Positions 1 through 6,109 of a stretch of DNA of 6,109 nt are shown piece by piece (within the stretch, counting starts at the first letter, position 1; each line of letters starts with the position of its first letter). The notes beneath the pieces were generated by a model. It had not been told where the DNA came from, did no database searches, and saw only the letters and a program-made list of their open reading frames with translations. The translations under genes were made by a program, and so were the position numbers. The stretch covers positions 1-6,109 of the forward strand of contig JAAYUP010000408.1 in NCBI GenBank assembly GCA_012517635.1. Direction: 5' to 3'. This DNA is from Candidatus Atribacter alterifermentans. GTDB lineage: Bacteria; Atribacterota; Atribacteria; Atribacterales; Atribacteraceae.

Positions 1-458
1 AACAATTACGAGATAATGGGGTTACCATTCCTATTTTTGGCGAAGATGGTTTTGACACACCACTTTTAGTAGAAACCGGTGGTGCAGCAGCCGAAGGTGT
101 TGTTTTTGCCACTCACGTTTCATTGGAAGATCCCAACCCAATTATTCAGCAATTCAAAGCTGATTATCAAGCCATGTATGGAAATCCACCCGAGAATGCT
201 TTTGCGGCATTGGGATATGATGCAGTGAAATTAGTAGCAAAAGCAATCGAATTAGTCGGAAGTGATGCCCCTGAAAAGATTCCGGAAGGTTTAGCCCAGA
301 TAAAAGATTTTCAGGGAGTGTCTGGAACCATTAGTTATGAAGGTGGGAGCCAAATTCCAAATAAATCAGTCTCAGTCATTGAAGTGAAAGATGGAAAGTT
401 TGTTACCGTAAAACAGATTGCCCCAGAATATTTGTCTGATCCAACTATTGCAAAATAA
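1..458 (+). CDS. ABC transporter substrate-binding protein, Liv type (C-terminal part)
   Basis: This is the C-terminal 151 residues of a periplasmic or lipid-anchored solute receptor of the LivK/Peripla_BP_6 type; the N-terminus, with signal peptide, lies left of the window. The open frame runs in from the edge (first full codon at base 3), so the ATG at 123 is internal and not a real start. Family marks seen are an FGEDGFDTPLLVE segment followed by AAAEGVVFATH, which resemble the 'G.DG...P......G..AEGV' stretch of the receptors. Further on come F-x-x-x-Y-x-x-x-YG, then AALGYDAVKLVAKAIE, then GVSGTISY, and a late KDGKF strand. It ends with TAA just before a strong terminator, and genes for the rest of an ABC importer follow. 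It is probably that importer's receptor. The ligand cannot be deduced: the N-lobe that holds the main amino-acid-binding residues is missing. Confidence 0.93.
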   Translation, partial: QLRDNGVTIPIFGEDGFDTPLLVETGGAAAEGVVFATHVSLEDPNPIIQQFKADYQAMYGNPPENAFAALGYDAVKLVAKAIELVGSDAPEKIPEGLAQIKDFQGVSGTISYEGGSQIPNKSVSVIEVKDGKFVTVKQIAPEYLSDPTIAK

Positions 459-466
459 CTTTTTCC

Positions 467-503
467 AAAAGCGGGCTCATAATCTTGAGCCCGCTTTTGT
501 TTT
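467..503 (+). terminator. Intrinsic terminator after the binding-protein gene
   Basis: A perfect 13-bp inverted repeat, AAAAGCGGGCTCA (467-479) and TGAGCCCGCTTTT (486-498), encloses a 6-nt loop. The T run at the end of the right arm continues as G-TTTT to 503, with more T-rich sequence to about 513. The GC-rich stem core begins 12 nt after the stop codon at 456-458. This is a textbook Rho-independent terminator. It should end, or strongly reduce, transcription from the binding-protein gene before livG. Confidence 0.92.
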
Positions 504-515
504 ACCTTTTTTTGA

Positions 516-538
516 TCATTTCCTTTTAATTGAAATGA
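516..538. other. Short inverted repeat in the pre-livG spacer (possible operator)
   Basis: TCATTTC (516-522) and GAAATGA (532-538) form a 7-bp dyad with a 9-nt AT-rich spacer, just upstream of where a livG promoter would be expected. Its size and placement would fit a regulator-binding site. However, the arms are short and AT-rich, so chance is a real possibility. No regulator gene is visible in the window. Confidence 0.2.
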
Positions 539-541
539 AGA

Positions 542-569
542 TTGTCTTGTCAGGGCAGTCTATTATGAG
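542..569 (+). promoter_or_regulatory. Weak candidate sigma-70-type promoter for livG
   Basis: TTGTCT (542-547) and TATGAG (564-569), 16 nt apart, each match the -35 and -10 consensus at 4 of 6 positions. A closer -10-like hexamer, TATTAT (561-566), overlaps but has no -35 box at the right distance. A promoter here would be logical because a strong terminator lies just upstream, and transcription would begin close to the livG SD. The match is too weak to rely on. Confidence 0.25.
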
Positions 570-591
570 TGATCTATGAACGGAGAAAGCA

Positions 592-1371
592 ATGCCTGAT
601 TCAATTTTGAAAGTAACTGAGTTGTGGAAAAATTTTGGGGGTCTTACCGCAGTTAGTGATTATCACCTTGAACTTCCCCTGGGAATGATTTATGGACTCA
701 TCGGCCCCAATGGTGCAGGGAAAACGACAATTTTTAATCTATTGAGCGGGGTTTTAAAACCCAATCGAGGTCGAATTGTTTTTAATCAGATTGATATCAC
801 TCATTTTCGTTCCGACCAAATAACCCGGGTTGGTTTAACTCGAACTTTCCAAAATCTCCGTCTTTTCCCATCGCTTAATGTTGAGATGAATTTGAAAATT
901 GCCAGCCATATCCATTTGCAATATTCTTTTGTTGCTTCCCTTTTGAACGCTCCAAGTTTTTTTCGTTCAGAGAGAGAAATGCAAAAGAGAGTTGACGCCA
1001 TGTTGGATGTTTTTGGCTTATCTCAATACAGGGATGAACTGGCAAGCAATTTACCTTATGGTTTGCAAAGAAAATTAGATATTGCTCGAACTTTGATGAC
1101 CGATCCAAAAGTAGTTCTCTTGGATGAACCGTCGGCAGGAATGAATACCGGGGAGTCAGAAGATTTAGCCCGGCTTATTCTCCAAATTAAGGAGAGATTC
1201 CATCTCACTCTGGTTATTGTTGAGCATCGAATGCCTTTTGTAATGGAGTTGGCCGATATTGTTCAGGTCTTAGATTATGGCTCAGTGATTGCCCAGGGCA
1301 CTCCTGTAGAAATACAAAATAATCCTCAAGTGATTGAAGCTTATTTAGGAGTGGGTGATACCATTGCTTAA
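592..1371 (+). CDS. livG: Liv-type ABC transporter ATP-binding protein LivG
   Basis: This is the cytoplasmic ATPase subunit of the importer; it pairs with LivF on the inner face of the LivHM channel. At 259 aa it has the usual LivG length. Walker A is GPNGAGKTT (38-46), the Q-loop is RTFQN with Q87, and the signature is the LivG-style LPYGLQRKLDIAR (154-166), which replaces LSGGQ. Walker B is VVLLDEP (174-180), the D-loop is SAGMN, and the switch histidine is H212 in VEHRM. The C-terminal VLDYG...IAQGTP..IQNNPQVIEAYLG tail is also typical of LivG. The ATG at 592 is chosen because GGAG (582-585) lies 6 nt upstream. It is the first gene of the run that follows the terminator, and its end overlaps livF. 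H212-R213-M is a small departure from the usual EHDM. The family call is firm; the substrate is not. Confidence 0.95.
   Translation: MPDSILKVTELWKNFGGLTAVSDYHLELPLGMIYGLIGPNGAGKTTIFNLLSGVLKPNRGRIVFNQIDITHFRSDQITRVGLTRTFQNLRLFPSLNVEMNLKIASHIHLQYSFVASLLNAPSFFRSEREMQKRVDAMLDVFGLSQYRDELASNLPYGLQRKLDIARTLMTDPKVVLLDEPSAGMNTGESEDLARLILQIKERFHLTLVIVEHRMPFVMELADIVQVLDYGSVIAQGTPVEIQNNPQVIEAYLGVGDTIA
1347..1359 (+). promoter_or_regulatory. livF ribosome-binding site inside the livG 3' end
   Basis: AGGAG (1347-1351) lies only 3 nt before the GTG at 1355. GGTGAT (1354-1359), which can pair with the same anti-SD region, lies 4 nt before the in-frame TTG at 1364. Both starts therefore have an SD of sorts, and both begin inside livG, so livF translation is likely coupled to livG. 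Confidence 0.55.
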
Positions 1372-2068
1372 AGTAAAAAATCTTAGCGTGAAATACGGAG
1401 TCATACCAGCTCTTCAAGATATTTCAATAGAAGTAAAAACCGGCCAAATCGTGTCTCTCATTGGGGCTAACGGTGCTGGAAAAACAACTACCTTAAAAAC
1501 AATTATGGGGATTCTAAGACCGGTGAATGGGAGTATTTTTTATCGTGATGAAGATATTACCCGAATGTCGACACCACAACGAGTTCGTAAGGAAATTTGT
1601 TTGGTTCCTGAAGGAAGGGGTATTTTTAATCGTCTAACGGTGAGGGAAAACCTTCTTTTAGGAGCTTACCATCGGAATGATGAACAAGAGATTAAATTAG
1701 ATCTGGAAAAATCGTATTCACTATTCCCTCGGCTCAAAGAAAGAGAGAACCAAATAGCTGGTACATTGAGCGGGGGAGAACAGCAAATGTTAGCAATCGG
1801 TAGAGGTTTAATGTCACGACCAAAACTGATGCTTTTAGATGAGCCATCCTTAGGTTTGGCTCCTCTGGTGGTCCGAGAACTCTATGAATTGATTCAAGAG
1901 ATTTTAAAGCAAGGTGTAACCATACTCTTGGTCGAGCAGAATGCCACGATGGCGATACGAGTTTCCAATTATGTTTACCTATTAGAAACAGGTAATGTTA
2001 AATTAGAAGGAATTCCCAAAGAGATTGAATCGCTTGAAGATGTGAGAAAGGTTTATCTGGGAGGTTGA
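1355..2068 (+). CDS. livF: Liv-type ABC transporter ATP-binding protein LivF
   Basis: This is the second cytoplasmic ATPase of the importer, 237 aa if it starts at GTG 1355. With that numbering, Walker A is GANGAGKTT (37-45), the signature is LSGGEQQMLAIGR (138-150), Walker B is LMLLDEP (158-164) and the D-loop is SLGLAP. Two classic LivF peculiarities are present: VPEGR (84-88), with E86 where other ABC ATPases have the Q-loop glutamine, and LLVEQN, with Q195 in place of the switch histidine. The protein ends in YLGG, as LivF proteins commonly do. The start is uncertain: GTG 1355 overlaps livG by 17 nt, while TTG 1364, giving MLKVKNLSVKYG, overlaps by 8 nt and also fits family N-termini. The stop is TGA 2066-2068, 2 nt before livH. 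Function within the family is secure. Confidence 0.95.
   Translation: MIPLLKVKNLSVKYGVIPALQDISIEVKTGQIVSLIGANGAGKTTTLKTIMGILRPVNGSIFYRDEDITRMSTPQRVRKEICLVPEGRGIFNRLTVRENLLLGAYHRNDEQEIKLDLEKSYSLFPRLKERENQIAGTLSGGEQQMLAIGRGLMSRPKLMLLDEPSLGLAPLVVRELYELIQEILKQGVTILLVEQNATMAIRVSNYVYLLETGNVKLEGIPKEIESLEDVRKVYLGG
2059..2064 (+). promoter_or_regulatory. livH ribosome-binding site
   Basis: GGGAGG (2059-2064) lies in the last codons of livF with a 6-nt gap to ATG 2071. This sets the livH start at 2071. The upstream in-frame TTG at 2065 directly abuts the SD and could not use it. Confidence 0.8.
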
Positions 2069-2070
2069 AT

Positions 2071-2970
2071 ATGTTTTCACTGGGCTATGTATTACAACAA
2101 ACGATGAATGGTGTCATTTTGGGTTGTATTTATTCCTTATTAGCATTGGGAATGACGGTTGTTTATGGGATATTACGGCTCATCAACTTTGCTCATGGGG
2201 CCCTCATTACTTTAGGCGCTTTTTTTGTATATTTTGTGAGTATCCGATATGGATTATCCTTTATTGCGGGTATTTTTTTGGTGGTTGGTTTTGGCGGCTT
2301 AATGGGCTTAGTTTTAGATGTTGTTGCCTATCGGAAACTGCGTGGGGGGCCAGAAGTAGCTTTATTGATTACCTCGATTGGTTTTTATACATTTATTGAA
2401 AACTTTTTAAAATTAATAGTATCTCCTCAACCCTATGCATTTAAAACCCCCGACTATTTAAATATTCTTTATCGAACCCAATATTTAACCTTTCGATCTA
2501 TCGATCTCTTTATCATTTTCTCTTCAATCGCAATTATGATTGCCTTTTCGATTTTTATTAAAAAAAGCAAAATGGGAATTGCCATGAGGGCTACTGCGGA
2601 AAATTTGGAAGTGGCTAACATGATGGGTATTGAAATTAATAAAGTTATATCAGTTGCCTTTATTTTAGGTTCAGCAATCGCTGCCTTTACTGGCTTTTTA
2701 TGGGGTGCGAAATATGGACAAATTTCTTATGATATGGGATTTTTAACCGGTGTGAAAGCTTTTGTCGCTGTCGTCGTTGGAGGGGTTGGAAGTGTACCTG
2801 GAGCTATGTTGGGAGGTTTTGTATTAGGTGTAGCCGAGATTCTCTCGGTAGCATTGCTCCCTACTAGTTTCGCCGAGTATCGAGATGGAATCGTTTTTGC
2901 TATTCTTATAATAGTATTACTCATCAATCCTTCAGGAATTATGGGAGTGAAGGAGGAAATTCGAGTATGA
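2071..2970 (+). CDS. livH: Liv-type ABC transporter permease LivH
   Basis: This is one of the two membrane subunits that form the translocation path (BPD_transp_2/LivH family). It is 299 aa from ATG 2071, close to the usual size. It is very hydrophobic, with about eight membrane segments, roughly at residues 10-36, 42-62, 64-86, 95-117, 144-164, 191-212, 227-262 and 273-290. The signature YGILRLINFAHG (32-43) is followed by the cytoplasmic coupling loop GIAMRATAENLEVANMMGI (169-187), which contacts the ATPases. GVKAFVAVVVGGVGSVPGA (227-245) and a terminal NPSGIMG are also family hallmarks. It begins 2 nt after livF, and its stop codon overlaps the livM start (ATGA), so LivH and LivM are probably made in equal amounts. 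Solute specificity cannot be deduced. Confidence 0.95.
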   Translation: MFSLGYVLQQTMNGVILGCIYSLLALGMTVVYGILRLINFAHGALITLGAFFVYFVSIRYGLSFIAGIFLVVGFGGLMGLVLDVVAYRKLRGGPEVALLITSIGFYTFIENFLKLIVSPQPYAFKTPDYLNILYRTQYLTFRSIDLFIIFSSIAIMIAFSIFIKKSKMGIAMRATAENLEVANMMGIEINKVISVAFILGSAIAAFTGFLWGAKYGQISYDMGFLTGVKAFVAVVVGGVGSVPGAMLGGFVLGVAEILSVALLPTSFAEYRDGIVFAILIIVLLINPSGIMGVKEEIRV

Positions 2971-3956
2971 ACCAGAAGAGAAGAATCATTCCAGAATTTT
3001 GGTTCATAATTGGAGGCTGTCTCCTCTTTCTTATTATCTTCATTCTTTCCCAGACTCTTAACCGATATCTGATTCATATTATTGTCCTCATGGGTATTTA
3101 TTCAATTGCGACTGTCAGTCTTAACCTAACCAATGGATATACTGGTCTCTTTTCTCTTGGCCATGCTGCTTTTATGGCAATCGGCGCCTATACATCTACC
3201 TTGCTGGCTTTTCCGCTCAATCTCAGGGAGTCATACGAGCTCCCTCTTTTACCAACTTTCTTGGCCGGTGCCGATGGGGCCATGCCCTTTATTGTTGCTT
3301 TAATCGCCGGAGGGGGTTTCGCCGCTCTATCAGCCGTCATCATTGGAGCTCCGGTTCTCCGATTAAGGGGGCATTATCTCTCGGTTGCTTCGTTGGGATT
3401 TATGGTCATAGTGACGACCTTTGCCAAAACTCTCAAAGGGATCACTCGTGGATCAATGGGAATCAATGCCATCCCTTCTTATACCAATATTTATTGGACC
3501 TATTTATGGCTCCTCATCACAATTTATGTGGTTTGGAGAATTGTTCACTCCCGTTTTGGACGTGCCATGATGGCAATCCGAGATGATGAAACCGCTGCTC
3601 AGGTTCTCGGTATTTTCCCGATGAAGTATAAGTTACTTTCTTTTGTTGTCGGTGCTTTTTTTGCCGGAGTGGCTGGTGGTTTATTTGCTCATTTTACCAA
3701 AGCCATCCGTCCTTTTGAGTTTTCATTTGCCATGACCTTCCAAATAGTGATCATGCTTATTGTGGGAGGGATGGGTACCATGAGCGGACCTTTAGTTGGG
3801 ACATTCTCTTTAATGGCTTTTCGTTATGCTCTTAAACCAGTCGAAGAACACCTGAAAGTCTATGGTTTTATCGAATTGGTTTATGCTGCTCTCCTCATTA
3901 TCATTATGCTCTGGAAACCTGAGGGTATTATGGGGAAAAGACAATTGAAAAGATAA
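2967..3956 (+). CDS. livM: Liv-type ABC transporter permease LivM
   Basis: This is the partner membrane subunit of LivH. It is 329 aa and mostly hydrophobic, with an N-terminal charged stretch (KRR) before the first membrane helix (about 11-28). Family marks are NLTNGYTGLFSLGHAAFM (53-70), LRLRGHYLSVASLGF (131-145), the coupling loop GRAMMAIRDDETAAQVLGI (198-216), VGGMGTMSGPLVG (267-279) and the ending WKPEGIMG. ATG 2967 overlaps the livH stop by 4 nt, and AAGGAGG (2950-2956) lies 10 nt upstream inside livH. It is shorter than E. coli LivM, which carries an N-terminal extension, but normal for most bacterial homologues. A hydrophilic loop at about 84-104 (ESYELPLLP...GADGAM) probably faces outside. 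The hydrolase gene follows after 16 nt. Confidence 0.95.
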   Translation: MNQKRRIIPEFWFIIGGCLLFLIIFILSQTLNRYLIHIIVLMGIYSIATVSLNLTNGYTGLFSLGHAAFMAIGAYTSTLLAFPLNLRESYELPLLPTFLAGADGAMPFIVALIAGGGFAALSAVIIGAPVLRLRGHYLSVASLGFMVIVTTFAKTLKGITRGSMGINAIPSYTNIYWTYLWLLITIYVVWRIVHSRFGRAMMAIRDDETAAQVLGIFPMKYKLLSFVVGAFFAGVAGGLFAHFTKAIRPFEFSFAMTFQIVIMLIVGGMGTMSGPLVGTFSLMAFRYALKPVEEHLKVYGFIELVYAALLIIIMLWKPEGIMGKRQLKR

Positions 3957-3972
3957 GAAAGAAGGGATAGAT

Positions 3973-4734
3973 ATGTCAAAAAAAGTCTATCATCCAGAAA
4001 TGACCTTTACTCAATTTAAAGAAGGAAAGTTTAACAAAGCCATTTTTGGGGTAGGTTCAGCAGAAAATCACGGGTTTCACCTTCCATTTGGTAATGATAC
4101 CTTGGTATCTCATGCAATAGCTATGGCAGTTGCCCAAAAAGTTGATGGTATGTTAGTTCTTCCTCCAGTGAATGTCGGAGTCAGTTATCATTATGATGAT
4201 TTTCCCTTTACTTTGACCCTTAGACCCGAAGTTTTGGTTGAGGTTTTAAAAGATATGCTCAATTCGACTATTCGTCAGGGTATCAATCGAATTATCATCA
4301 TTAATGGTCATGATGGAAATATTGCCCCGATTGAAATTGCTGCTCGTTCAGTGAAAGTAGCTAACCCAGAGGCTTTTATTGCTTCTTTAGATGCCTGGTG
4401 GATAAAGGCTGGAGAACTATTACCTCAAGATACTTTTGAGGTCTGGAATGGGTTAGGTCATGCAGGGGAAGGAGAAACATCGATATCTCTGTATCTTTTT
4501 CCAGAGTTATGCCAACCAAAAGAAGCACAAGGAATCGTTCCCGATCTCCCAGAGGGGTTAGACATAAAATGGAAATTTAATGAAATAACACCTTATGGGG
4601 CGACTGGTGATCCGACCAAAGGAACCGCGGAAAAAGGGGAAAAGATGTTTAATGTTTTGGTGGATTATATAGTAAAATCGATTAAGGAAATAGAAAAGAA
4701 TCAATGGAAATATGGCGTCATGTTGAGAATGTAG
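3973..4734 (+). CDS. Creatininase-family metal-dependent amidohydrolase
   Basis: This is a cytoplasmic protein of 253 aa, the normal family size, with no signal peptide. The family hydrolyses C-N bonds in cyclic or linear amides; members include creatinine amidohydrolase, the formamidopyrimidine deformylase ArfB, the mycofactocin maturase MftE and hydrolases in inositol/sugar catabolism. Motifs seen are VGSAENHGFHLPFGND (27-42), with likely metal ligands E31, H33 and D42; GVSYHYDDFPFTLTL (69-83); INGHDGN (110-116), with H113; and GHAGEGETS (162-170), with E166 and E168. The position of the creatininase NGHxE glutamate is G115, so a HAGExE glutamate probably takes that ligand role, as in many non-creatininase members. 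The closing GDPTKGTAEKGEKM is also typical. AAGGG (3962-3966) lies 6 nt before ATG. It is 16 nt behind livM, so it probably acts on the imported solute. It should not be called creatininase on this evidence. Confidence 0.9.
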   Translation: MSKKVYHPEMTFTQFKEGKFNKAIFGVGSAENHGFHLPFGNDTLVSHAIAMAVAQKVDGMLVLPPVNVGVSYHYDDFPFTLTLRPEVLVEVLKDMLNSTIRQGINRIIIINGHDGNIAPIEIAARSVKVANPEAFIASLDAWWIKAGELLPQDTFEVWNGLGHAGEGETSISLYLFPELCQPKEAQGIVPDLPEGLDIKWKFNEITPYGATGDPTKGTAEKGEKMFNVLVDYIVKSIKEIEKNQWKYGVMLRM

Positions 4735-4804
4735 AGACATACCCTATCAAACCTTTTTTTGAAGGACTTGCTGAGAAATCCCTTTTTATAGTTCATTCCA
4801 TTCT

Positions 4805-4810
4805 GGAGGA
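4805..4810 (+). promoter_or_regulatory. asnS ribosome-binding site
   Basis: GGAGGA (4805-4810) with a 5-nt gap to ATG 4816 fixes the asnS start. The 81-nt gap between the hydrolase stop and this ATG holds a T run (4754-4760) and a TATAGT -10-like hexamer (4787-4792) without a suitable -35 box. No convincing terminator hairpin is visible. Confidence 0.75.
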
Positions 4811-4815
4811 AAAAG

Positions 4816-6109
4816 ATGAATATACCCTGGGTATCAATAGGACGGATTGCTGAATTCGAAGGGAAAGTCGTTGAACTACGTGGTTGGTTAGCGAATAAAC
4901 GATCGAGCGGGAAGGTTGCCTTTCTTATTATTCGTGATGGATCAGGTTTTATTCAGGGAACGGCTTTTGTTGGGGATTTTTTCACCAAAGATCAACTCGA
5001 TGAGTTGAAGAGAATACCGATTGAATCATCCATTATAATACAGGGAAAAGTACGTCGAGAAGAGCGTGCTCCTGGGGGATATGAGTTGGAAATCAGTTCT
5101 TTTCAATTAGTTTTTCCTTCGGAAGAATATCCTATTCAAAAAATGGAACACTCGGTAGACTACTTAATGGAACGTCGACACCTCTGGCTCCGTTCTAAAA
5201 AACAAAATGCCTTACTGCGAATTCGGAACGTGGTTATGATGAGTATCCATGAGTTTTTGCAAAGCGAAGGGTTCATTTTACTTGATTCACCTATTTTGAC
5301 TCCAGCAGCCTGTGAAGGAACTTCGACTTTATTTGAGCTCCAATACTTTGACATTGGAAAAGCTTACTTATCTCAAAGTGGTCAACTCTATATGGAGGCT
5401 GGAGCAGCTGCTTTTGGGAAAGTATACTGTTTAGCCCCAACCTTTCGAGCTGAAAAGTCGAAAACCCGACGTCATCTTACTGAATTCTGGATGTTGGAGC
5501 CGGAAGTTGCTTATTGTGATTGGCAGGATAATATGGTTCTTCAAGAAAACTTAGTGAGTTTTATGGTGAATCAAGCTTTAAAAAAGTGCCAAAATGAATT
5601 CGAGATTCTTGAACGAGATACGGCTCCTCTTCAGAAAATTCAGCCTCCTTTTCCCCGGATTTCTTATAACGAAGCCATCGAAATTCTAAAAAAGAAGGGG
5701 GCTCCAGCTCAATGGGGCGATGACTTCGGAGGAGATGAAGAAACCTTGATATCAGAAGACTTCGACCGACCGGTTTTTATTCATCATTATCCGGCACACA
5801 TCAAAGCTTTTTATATGCAACCCGATCCCGAAAATCCGACTATGGTTTTAAATGATGATCTCATTGCGCCAGAAGGGTATGGGGAGATTATTGGGGGAAG
5901 TGAACGCATTCATGACCTGGCTTTGTTAGAGAAAAGGTTAGAAGAGCATCATCTCCCGAGAGAAGCTTTTGAGTGGTATTTGGATCTCCGTCGCTATGGG
6001 ACCGTCCCTCATTCCGGCTTTGGCCTGGGTATTGAACGAACAGTTGCCTGGATAGCTGGTATTAAACACATTCGGGAAGCTATCCCCTTTCCGCGTCAGA
6101 TTTATCGGA
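4816..6109 (+). CDS. asnS: Asparaginyl-tRNA synthetase (3' end beyond window)
   Basis: This is a cytoplasmic class IIb aminoacyl-tRNA synthetase that charges tRNA-Asn with asparagine using ATP. The frame is open from ATG 4816 to the right edge (431 full codons). An N-terminal OB-fold anticodon-binding domain (about 1-110, with VELRGWLANKRSSGKVAFLI) precedes the catalytic domain. Seen there are SPILTPAACEGTSTLFEL, SQSGQLYMEAGA (186-197), motif 2 FRAEKSKTRRHLTEFWMLEP (210-229), then VFIHHYP, EIIGGSERIHD and motif 3 GFGLGIERTV (401-410). FWMLEPE and the IIGGSER context favour AsnRS over AspRS, which has a FTQLDIE-like sequence at motif 2. The last visible residues, IPFPRQIYR, match the conserved family end, so probably fewer than ten residues are missing. 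The style (TPAACEG, EKSKTRRHLTEFW) recalls AsnRS of Thermus-like and other deep-branching bacteria. Confidence 0.95.
   Translation, partial: MNIPWVSIGRIAEFEGKVVELRGWLANKRSSGKVAFLIIRDGSGFIQGTAFVGDFFTKDQLDELKRIPIESSIIIQGKVRREERAPGGYELEISSFQLVFPSEEYPIQKMEHSVDYLMERRHLWLRSKKQNALLRIRNVVMMSIHEFLQSEGFILLDSPILTPAACEGTSTLFELQYFDIGKAYLSQSGQLYMEAGAAAFGKVYCLAPTFRAEKSKTRRHLTEFWMLEPEVAYCDWQDNMVLQENLVSFMVNQALKKCQNEFEILERDTAPLQKIQPPFPRISYNEAIEILKKKGAPAQWGDDFGGDEETLISEDFDRPVFIHHYPAHIKAFYMQPDPENPTMVLNDDLIAPEGYGEIIGGSERIHDLALLEKRLEEHHLPREAFEWYLDLRRYGTVPHSGFGLGIERTVAWIAGIKHIREAIPFPRQIYR

Noticed and set aside
123..125. Reading base 123 as the start of a small independent gene
   Set aside because: The frame is open upstream to the window edge and encodes typical binding-protein sequence there. 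The codon at 123-125 is an in-frame internal TTG (Leu) and has no SD before it.
801..1417. Minus-strand open frames within livG and livF (three overlapping stretches)
   Set aside because: They lie opposite strongly conserved ATPase genes, have no recognisable protein motifs, and overlap one another; they are shadows of the coding strand.
2065..2070. TTG at 2065 as the livH start
   Set aside because: It directly abuts the GGGAGG SD, leaving no spacing, and would add only two residues; ATG 2071 has ideal spacing and a typical LivH N-terminus.
2124..2399. Second + strand frame inside livH (91 codons)
   Set aside because: It is rich in Cys, Trp and Phe, as expected of an out-of-frame reading of a membrane-protein gene, and lies fully inside the conserved livH frame.
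2727..3077. 116-codon minus-strand frame across the livH/livM junction
   Set aside because: It is antisense to conserved permease motifs in two genes and has low-complexity composition, with no family resemblance.
4735..4815. T-box leader upstream of asnS
   Set aside because: The spacer is only 81 nt, too short for a T-box with its antiterminator, and no T-box-like conserved segment is seen.
4558..5354. Minus-strand frames opposite the hydrolase end (4558-4740) and asnS (5160-5354)
   Set aside because: Both are antisense to well-recognised conserved genes and show no motif.
1..6109. CRISPR array, insertion sequence, tRNA gene or phage-type system
   Set aside because: No repeated spacer structure, transposase-like frame, terminal repeats or tRNA-like fold was seen; coding sequence with recognised families fills nearly the whole window.

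Overview
The window is an ordinary bacterial chromosomal segment with every gene on the + strand. It holds a branched-chain-amino-acid-type (HAAT family, Liv-like) ABC importer, a creatininase-family amidohydrolase and the start of a housekeeping gene, asparaginyl-tRNA synthetase. Base composition is moderately AT-rich, Shine-Dalgarno (SD) sites are strong (GGAGG types), and genes are tightly packed. This suggests an anaerobic, amino-acid or amide-using bacterium of a Firmicutes-like or deep-branching lineage such as Atribacterota or Dictyoglomota. That placement is an impression from protein style and was not tested.

Layout: 1-458 is the C-terminal part of a periplasmic/lipoprotein substrate-binding protein (livK-like), cut by the left edge. 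A strong intrinsic terminator at 467-503 follows it. A 133-nt spacer then leads to a compact run livG (592-1371), livF (1355-2068), livH (2071-2970), livM (2967-3956) and a creatininase-family hydrolase (3973-4734). These five genes overlap or are spaced by at most 16 nt, so they look like one transcription unit with translational coupling. After an 81-nt gap with no convincing terminator, asnS starts at 4816 and runs off the right edge only a few residues before its expected end.

How the genes work together: the binding protein captures a small solute outside the membrane, LivH and LivM form the channel, and LivG and LivF hydrolyse ATP to drive import. The hydrolase lies directly behind the transporter genes, so it probably opens or cleaves a C-N (cyclic amide, amide or amidine-like) bond in the imported compound. 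The actual substrate cannot be read from the sequence, and Liv-like transporters carry branched-chain amino acids, other amino acids, urea, amides and other compounds. AsnRS is probably an independent neighbour.

I found no mobile element, CRISPR array, tRNA or rRNA gene, and no clearly undescribed system. The most interesting points are the transporter-hydrolase pairing, unusual residues around the hydrolase active site, and the terminator separating the binding-protein gene from the rest of its transporter.
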